A stretch of 64,000 nt of DNA, from NCBI GenBank assembly GCA_023418575.1, contig JAEZZM010000043.1, positions 1-64,000 of the forward strand. The letters run 5' to 3'. Position numbers and translations under genes: made by a program. Under the pieces are notes generated by a model that saw only the letters and a program-made list of their open reading frames with translations, made no database searches and was not told the DNA's origin. Positions 59,660-64,000 of the stretch are shown one piece after another; the stretch's first letter is position 1; every line of letters begins with the position of its first letter. This stretch comes from Actinomycetes bacterium (GTDB taxonomy: Bacteria; Actinomycetota; Coriobacteriia; Coriobacteriales; JAEZZM01).

Positions 59660-60889
59660 ATGAGTGGCCTAAATAAACACACTCTTTTACAGAGCCTGCT
59701 GTTTTGGGTTTTGCTCGCCATTCTTGCAGGTATTGGCTTGGGTTTGATAATGCCCAACTGGTTTATCGCAATTTTTGCAACATTTAATGAAGTATTTGGC
59801 TCATTTTTAGGTTTTGCGGTTCCACTTATTATTGTGGGCCTCATTACTCCAGCAATTGCTGGTCTTGGTAAGACTGCTGGAAAGTGGGTACTCATTACTG
59901 TTGCTCTTGCTTACGGCTCTACATTGGTGGCAGGCTTTGGAACCTATGGCCTTGCTACGCAAATTTTCCCCAGCTTACTTGCAGGTGAAAGCTTACAAAG
60001 TTTGACTGAACCACAAAACACCGTACAGTCCTTTTTGCAGGGAAGTCTCACCATTCCTGCACCATTTGGAGTTATGACCGCCCTGGTGCTCTCGTTTGCC
60101 CTGGGTATTTGCATGGCTTTCCTTCAAACCCCCACCCTACAAACTGTCTTTTTTGAGTTCAAAAAAGTAATTATGTTACTCATCAGACGTCTTATTGTTC
60201 CTCTCTTGCCTGTGCATATCTTTGGTATCTTCATGAACATGACACGCTCAGGTGAAATTGTAGTTGTCTTGGTGGCCATGGCTAAGGTTGTAGTATTTTC
60301 TATCATCCTTACTTTTGTAATCTTGATTTTGCAATATATCATTGCTGGTTTATTTACTAAGACTAACCCCTTAAGAGCGCTCAAGAACATGCTTCCCGCA
60401 TACTTTACTGCTTTGGGAACCGCTTCTAGTGCAGCAACTATTCCTGTTACCTTGGGTTGTGCCGAGAAAAACGGTGTTTCTCAAGAGGTAGCTGGCTTTA
60501 CTGTTCCCCTATGTGCAACCATTCATCTTGCAGGCTCTACAACTAAAATTGTGGCCTTTGCTTTAGCGGTTATGTACATGACCGGCATGCCCATCAATTT
60601 TGCTGCTTTCTCAGGCTTTATTCTTATGTTGTCCGTAACTATGATTGCAGCACCCGGTGTTCCTGGTGGAGCAATTACCGCATCTCAAGGTGTCCTCACA
60701 AGCATGCTGGGCTTTACTGACCCTATGTATGGCCTTATGGTTGCCTTATATGTTGCAATTGACAGCTTTGGTACCGCTTGCAATGTTACTGGTGATGGAG
60801 CCATCTCTCTTATCGTCAACAAGATTGCTAAAGGACAGATTGGTGAGCGCCTACATCAAATTGATGACAGTGAGTTTGAACTTGCTTAG
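59660..60889 (+). CDS. Na+/dicarboxylate symporter family transporter (DAACS)
   Basis: 409 residues with about eight to ten helices. Family motifs: GTASSAATIPVTLGCAE (the serine-rich hairpin), TVPLCATIHLAGSTTK, and APGVPGGAI followed by GDGAIS near the end. It moves an amino acid or dicarboxylate (glutamate, serine, succinate types) with Na+ or H+. GAGGTG is five bases before the ATG. Its own terminator follows. The preceding 170-nt RNA may be its leader. Confidence 0.9.
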   Translation: MSGLNKHTLLQSLLFWVLLAILAGIGLGLIMPNWFIAIFATFNEVFGSFLGFAVPLIIVGLITPAIAGLGKTAGKWVLITVALAYGSTLVAGFGTYGLATQIFPSLLAGESLQSLTEPQNTVQSFLQGSLTIPAPFGVMTALVLSFALGICMAFLQTPTLQTVFFEFKKVIMLLIRRLIVPLLPVHIFGIFMNMTRSGEIVVVLVAMAKVVVFSIILTFVILILQYIIAGLFTKTNPLRALKNMLPAYFTALGTASSAATIPVTLGCAEKNGVSQEVAGFTVPLCATIHLAGSTTKIVAFALAVMYMTGMPINFAAFSGFILMLSVTMIAAPGVPGGAITASQGVLTSMLGFTDPMYGLMVALYVAIDSFGTACNVTGDGAISLIVNKIAKGQIGERLHQIDDSEFELA

Positions 60890-60938
60890 AATAAAGATTG
60901 CTTAACTAAGGCTCTCAACTGCAAATATTGACAAATGT

Positions 60939-60984
60939 AAAACCCTCTTTACTTGTTAGGATTTTATGTAGAGAGGGTTTTCTT
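60939..60984 (+). terminator. terminator after the DAACS gene
   Basis: AAAACCCTCT (60939-60948) pairs with AGAGGGTTTT (60972-60981), with a 23-base loop, followed by CTTA. It separates the transporter from dps. Confidence 0.75.
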
Positions 60985-61090
60985 ATACCTTATTGGATAC
61001 AAGTACAGCCTTTTGCGGTATAGCAAATTTAATGAAAGTTATTGTGCCTCGCATATAAGCAGATGGCGCCTTATAGAAAGGTTGTTAACT

Positions 61091-61519
61091 ATGGAAAAAG
61101 AGTTCAATACCTACCTTGCTAACTTGGCAATTTGGAATGCTAAGCTTCACAACATTCATTGGAACGTTGTAGGTATGCAATTTGTACCAGTTCATGAGTT
61201 TACTGAAGCAGAGTATGACAAGGCTTTTGAGCGTTTTGATGAGGTAGCTGAGCACTTCAAGATGTATGGCTACACTCCTGTTTCAACCCTCAAAGAGTAC
61301 CTTGAGCTTGCTACCATTAAAGAGATTGAGCCTAAGGCATTTAGCTGCAAGGAAGCTATTGAAATTGTTCTTGCTGATATGGAGCTCATGCGTGACATGG
61401 CTACCAAGCTTAGAAATGATTCAGATGAGCAGGGTTGGTTTAGCGCTGTATCCATCTTTGAGGATCATGTAAATGACTACAACAAGCAAATTTGGTTCAT
61501 GAAGAGCATGCTTGCTTAA
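61091..61519 (+). CDS. dps: Dps-family ferritin-like protein
   Basis: 142 residues from ATG 61091 (AAAGG nine bases upstream); the longer upstream frame is not supported. Ferroxidase ligands are in the family pattern HNIHWNVVGMQF, HEFTEAEYDKAF and FDEVAEHF, with GYTPVSTL following. Dps oxidises and stores iron and protects DNA from hydrogen peroxide. Length is in the Dps range (150-170, here short). It has a strong terminator. Confidence 0.88.
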   Translation: MEKEFNTYLANLAIWNAKLHNIHWNVVGMQFVPVHEFTEAEYDKAFERFDEVAEHFKMYGYTPVSTLKEYLELATIKEIEPKAFSCKEAIEIVLADMELMRDMATKLRNDSDEQGWFSAVSIFEDHVNDYNKQIWFMKSMLA

Positions 61520-61601
61520 TCCTGAAGTAATCCTTCCATACTATGAATCCCAAATGAGACTCATATACACACCCCACTTCTAAGTCTTATTTGGTACATA
61601 C

Positions 61602-61635
61602 AAAAAGCGACCCCTTAACAGGGTCGCTTTTTGTT
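61602..61635 (+). terminator. terminator after dps
   Basis: AAAAAGCGACCC (61602-61613) and GGGTCGCTTTTT (61621-61632) form a twelve-pair stem followed by TTG. Being symmetric it may also serve the leftward DUF5692 gene. Confidence 0.9.
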
Positions 61636-61744
61636 GCAATAACATGCAGTAGGATTTCTTAGTTTTTAGCCCCTATACTTATTGGACTTTTAGTCTAAGT
61701 CTTTGGGCCAATTTTTTAACCTACTGAGTGTAAACCATGTCTTC

Positions 61745-62695
61745 CTATTTTACAAATTTAGAACTCACTAAAACCTCATCCTCCATGACCTCTTTATATA
61801 CCTTCCATTCATTGTAAATGGGTTGGCCATCAAGGCTAAGCTTGCCTAGCTGCTTCATTCTATAAAGCTGATATACAAAAACTGCAATATTGGCGATAAG
61901 AGCCAACAAAGAAACAATGAAAAATGCCTTGGGATCCATAGAGGCTTTTACTGCAAAGCTTCCTTCATCAATAAAGGCTGGAAGTGTTTGGGCAAACATG
62001 CACCAGAATGCCAAGGTATGTGCTCTATGCTGTAACCATGCACCTTTCTTAATAAAGAAGGCCGCAAAGGTACAAGATAATAGCAAAGCAAGACCACAAT
62101 AAAAACTATGACTAGATAGGCAGTTATAGGTATAGGCATAGTTCCATAAATCATAAGCAATAATCCAAGGAAAGATCATATCTGGCCAAAGCATATCGCG
62201 AGACTTTCCCTTACCTATGGTAATACCAAGCCAACCGGTAATAGTAATAATGTTAAGCAAGCCGGCAATGCCATTCATAATATTCCAAGGTCCGCTCATC
62301 ATATATACGCCATCTATAAGCTGGCCTGTGGCAGCAAAGCCAAAAACCTGAAAATCGCGAATACAGGCTTCTAAAATATTGATAGCCAAAATAAGCGGAG
62401 GGAAGCAGAGGAGCCATTTTTTATCGGCAGCTCCTTTTACATAACGAATAACCCAAAAGCCCACACAACCAGCTAGACAAGAGTAGACCTTTGCATAATG
62501 AAACCAGTCATCCACAGATGTTCCTGGTACTGATTTTGGCCATACAAAAAAGGTGAGTACCAGAGGCAATACTATAAAACTTAAAGCACCAGTCCATTTA
62601 TTAAGGCGGGAAAATTCATTAGCTCCCACCAAGGCCATAAAAACAATAATCCACATACAAACTTGGGCCAAGCTTAGTGGTTCATATAAAAACAT
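61745..62695 (-). CDS. DUF5692-type membrane protein
   Basis: 316 residues from ATG 62695 (GAAAGGGG six bases upstream). About eight to nine hydrophobic segments with many Trp and Phe residues (MWIIVFMALVGANEF, VCVGFWVIRY-type helices, ICLLALLLSCTFAAFF). The overall look, including the N-terminal FSRLNKWTGALSF, fits the DUF5692 family, of unknown function. It is divergent from the FMN-binding lipoprotein gene and may be part of the same respiratory locus. Confidence 0.7.
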   Translation of the reverse strand: MFLYEPLSLAQVCMWIIVFMALVGANEFSRLNKWTGALSFIVLPLVLTFFVWPKSVPGTSVDDWFHYAKVYSCLAGCVGFWVIRYVKGAADKKWLLCFPPLILAINILEACIRDFQVFGFAATGQLIDGVYMMSGPWNIMNGIAGLLNIITITGWLGITIGKGKSRDMLWPDMIFPWIIAYDLWNYAYTYNCLSSHSFYCGLALLLSCTFAAFFIKKGAWLQHRAHTLAFWCMFAQTLPAFIDEGSFAVKASMDPKAFFIVSLLALIANIAVFVYQLYRMKQLGKLSLDGQPIYNEWKVYKEVMEDEVLVSSKFVK

Positions 62696-62969
62696 GGCGT
62701 CCCCTTTCGCGCTTCTCGGCCAAACTAAATAAATCATCCCCAGGAAAAACTATCACCATAGTTTCTTCATATTTATCTTTAGATTAATAAGAAATTGACT
62801 GGATGTCAATATTATTAGCCCTAAATTTGTAGCTTGAGGATAAAATAAGATGCCTGATAAAGGCCTCTTTTATACTAAAAAAGTTGCATCCATGTTTACT
62901 TATATTAAGATTGACTGATGTACAAAAATTCTCCATACTAAGGGTATTAAGAGCAGTAAGGAGGATCTT

Positions 62970-63470
62970 ATGAAGCATCCCAATGCAGGCCTTCATCTCT
63001 TCTGTAGTCTAAGCTGCGCCTGCCTCTTATCCATTGTTCTTGCGGGCTGTTCTGCCCAAGATGAACAGTCTGGGCAACTCTGTCCTTTTTTACCCAACGG
63101 AAAGCCCATAGCAGAAGGCTCTGCCCTCTATCCTGATCCACTTGAAAGTACTAAAGAGGCGGATTCTCAAGCTAAAGCTGCCTTAGGTGCTGATGGTGTC
63201 TATACAGGCAAAGCTCAGGGTATGTGTGGAGCTATTGAAGTCACCATAGAGATAAAAGACTCACATCTAACAGTCAAGTCAATTTCTCAAGAAGGTGAAA
63301 CACAGGGTGTTGGAGGTTATGAGGCTATAGTAGATGGCACCTATGCCAAGCTCATTGAAAAGGCTCAGGGCACTCAGTTTGATGCTGTATCGGGCGCCAC
63401 TCTCACCAGTCTTGCAGTTCAAGAAGCGGTGCAAGAAGCAATTGATGCATCCAATAAAGCAAAGGGCTAG
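62970..63470 (+). CDS. FMN-binding lipoprotein
   Basis: 166 residues. Lipoprotein signal (LSIVLAGC, lipid Cys at about 27), then an FMN-binding domain (about 70-165): DGVYTGKAQGMCGAIEV at the start and the FMN-attachment motif DAVSGATLTSLAV, where Thr would carry FMN through a phosphoester bond. AGGAGG lies nine bases before the ATG. The gene is 20 bases upstream of the flavoprotein, the arrangement seen in the fumarate/urocanate reductase-type systems of gut anaerobes. Confidence 0.9.
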   Translation: MKHPNAGLHLFCSLSCACLLSIVLAGCSAQDEQSGQLCPFLPNGKPIAEGSALYPDPLESTKEADSQAKAALGADGVYTGKAQGMCGAIEVTIEIKDSHLTVKSISQEGETQGVGGYEAIVDGTYAKLIEKAQGTQFDAVSGATLTSLAVQEAVQEAIDASNKAKG

Positions 63471-63490
63471 GCCCTAAGGAGGATTTCACT

Positions 63491-64000
63491 ATGAAACAAC
63501 AAGCAAAGCAAGATGCTCTTAATGTTTCTCGCCGTGATTTTTTAAGAGCTGCCCTCTCAAGTGGAGCTGGAGCGGCACTTCTTTCTACCGCCTGTGCCCT
63601 TGATCCAAATAAGGTATTGGCCTCTGAGATAGCCTCACAGGCTTCTTCTCTACCAAGTCAAAACCCCAAAGCCCCTTTGGGCAGCAATCACTCTGTGGGC
63701 TTAAGCGCTGATCATCGCCACTATGGTGGTTGGTCAGCTGATGGTTCGTGGGCAGCCTCTGTACCAGAGTCAAAACACAGCAATGCAAGCTCTGATGATG
63801 GAAGCTACCGCGTTTTAAACTCTCAGTGCTTTCCCGCTGATGATGCAAGTCCTATTCCCCCTCTTCCTGTTCCAGATAGCTGGGATAAATCTTGCGACAT
63901 TGTAGTTGTAGGCGCAGGAGGCGGCGGCCTTAATGCAGCTGCTCGCTGTGCAGAATTAGGGGCTCATACTATCTGCGTAGAGGCTATGGATATGTGGGGC
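63491..64000 (+). CDS. Tat-exported FAD-dependent reductase (fumarate/urocanate reductase type), partial
   Basis: 170 residues before the window ends. The Tat signal SRRDFLRAALSSGAGAALL is followed by an Asn/Ser-rich linker and then the FAD Rossmann motif CDIVVVGAGGGGLNAAA and RCAELGAHTICVEA. AAGGAGG lies nine bases before the ATG. It forms an operon with the FMN-binding lipoprotein, which would deliver electrons. The substrate-binding part is outside the window, so the acceptor (fumarate, urocanate, cinnamate or other) cannot be told. Confidence 0.85.
   Translation, partial: MKQQAKQDALNVSRRDFLRAALSSGAGAALLSTACALDPNKVLASEIASQASSLPSQNPKAPLGSNHSVGLSADHRHYGGWSADGSWAASVPESKHSNASSDDGSYRVLNSQCFPADDASPIPPLPVPDSWDKSCDIVVVGAGGGGLNAAARCAELGAHTICVEAMDMWG

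Noticed and set aside
60953..61090. 46-residue N-terminal extension of Dps
   Set aside because: The stretch contains the terminator of the previous gene; the ATG at 61091 has a ribosome-binding site and gives a normal Dps start.
61547..61561. CCCAAATGAGACTCA resembling the island's 16-bp repeat
   Set aside because: Two mismatches, no flanking similarity, 55 kb away; likely chance.

Overview
The window reads as chromosome of a low-GC member of the Coriobacteriia (Actinomycetota). Reasons: the actinobacterial cell-division cluster fhaA-fhaB-pstP-ftsW/pbpA-pknB, with ftsW and the transpeptidase fused in one gene; a meso-diaminopimelate pathway (ddh, lysA); an LPxTG-like surface protein; and, at the right edge, a Tat-exported flavoprotein with an FMN-binding lipoprotein, a combination that is abundant in Eggerthellaceae-like anaerobes. 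The family assignment is inference.

Layout. 1-7.1 kb: a ClC antiporter, three tRNAs (Ser-TGA, Arg-ACG, Ser-GCT), the lemA/DUF2207 pair, and a decayed 1.2 kb integration remnant behind tRNA-Ser(GCT). 7.1-13.7 kb: a TipAS-type drug-binding protein with an attenuator-like leader, a two-component system, an SOS-box gene of unknown function, acyl carrier protein, a nucleosidase, SppA and a LuxR regulator with a degenerate receiver. 13.9-21.8 kb: lysA, argS, tRNA-Gln, ddh, ispE, veg and htrA. 21.9-25.4 kb: a polar amino-acid ABC transporter operon whose last gene is an ArsC/Spx-like protein with an in-frame TGA exactly at the catalytic cysteine, followed by a SECIS-like hairpin. 25.7-34.7 kb: a methyltransferase, membrane proteins, an NhaC antiporter, a candidate structured RNA, an aldehyde dehydrogenase, serS and tRNA-Leu. 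34.8-44.2 kb: the Ser/Thr kinase, FHA, phosphatase and cell-wall synthase operon. 44.1-50.5 kb: a rhodanese lipoprotein, tRNA-Arg(CCT), citrate synthase, a possible KwaB/DUF4868 protein and a surface protein. 50.6-59.1 kb: a molybdenum hydroxylase operon with a CoxG-like gene, a HerA-like ATPase and a hemerythrin/PAS protein. 59.2-64 kb: a second candidate small RNA, a DAACS transporter, Dps, a DUF5692 protein and the flavoprotein pair, cut by the window end.

The strongest new signal is the Sec-type ArsC/Spx gene at 21944..22306. An ordinary ORF caller misses it because it stops at the TGA. Except for that codon it is an intact 120-residue protein, and the hairpin loop GGTC lies 17 nt after the TGA, as expected of a bacterial SECIS. 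It appears to be the terminal gene of the transporter operon and has its own terminator. Other points for a second look are the duplicated tRNA-Ser 3' end plus terminator, two roughly 170-nt intergenic RNAs with pyrimidine-rich loops, the three-strand attenuator ahead of the TipAS gene, and the palindromic LexA box ahead of an unknown gene.

All calls come from reading the sequence and remembered family motifs; no database search was run.
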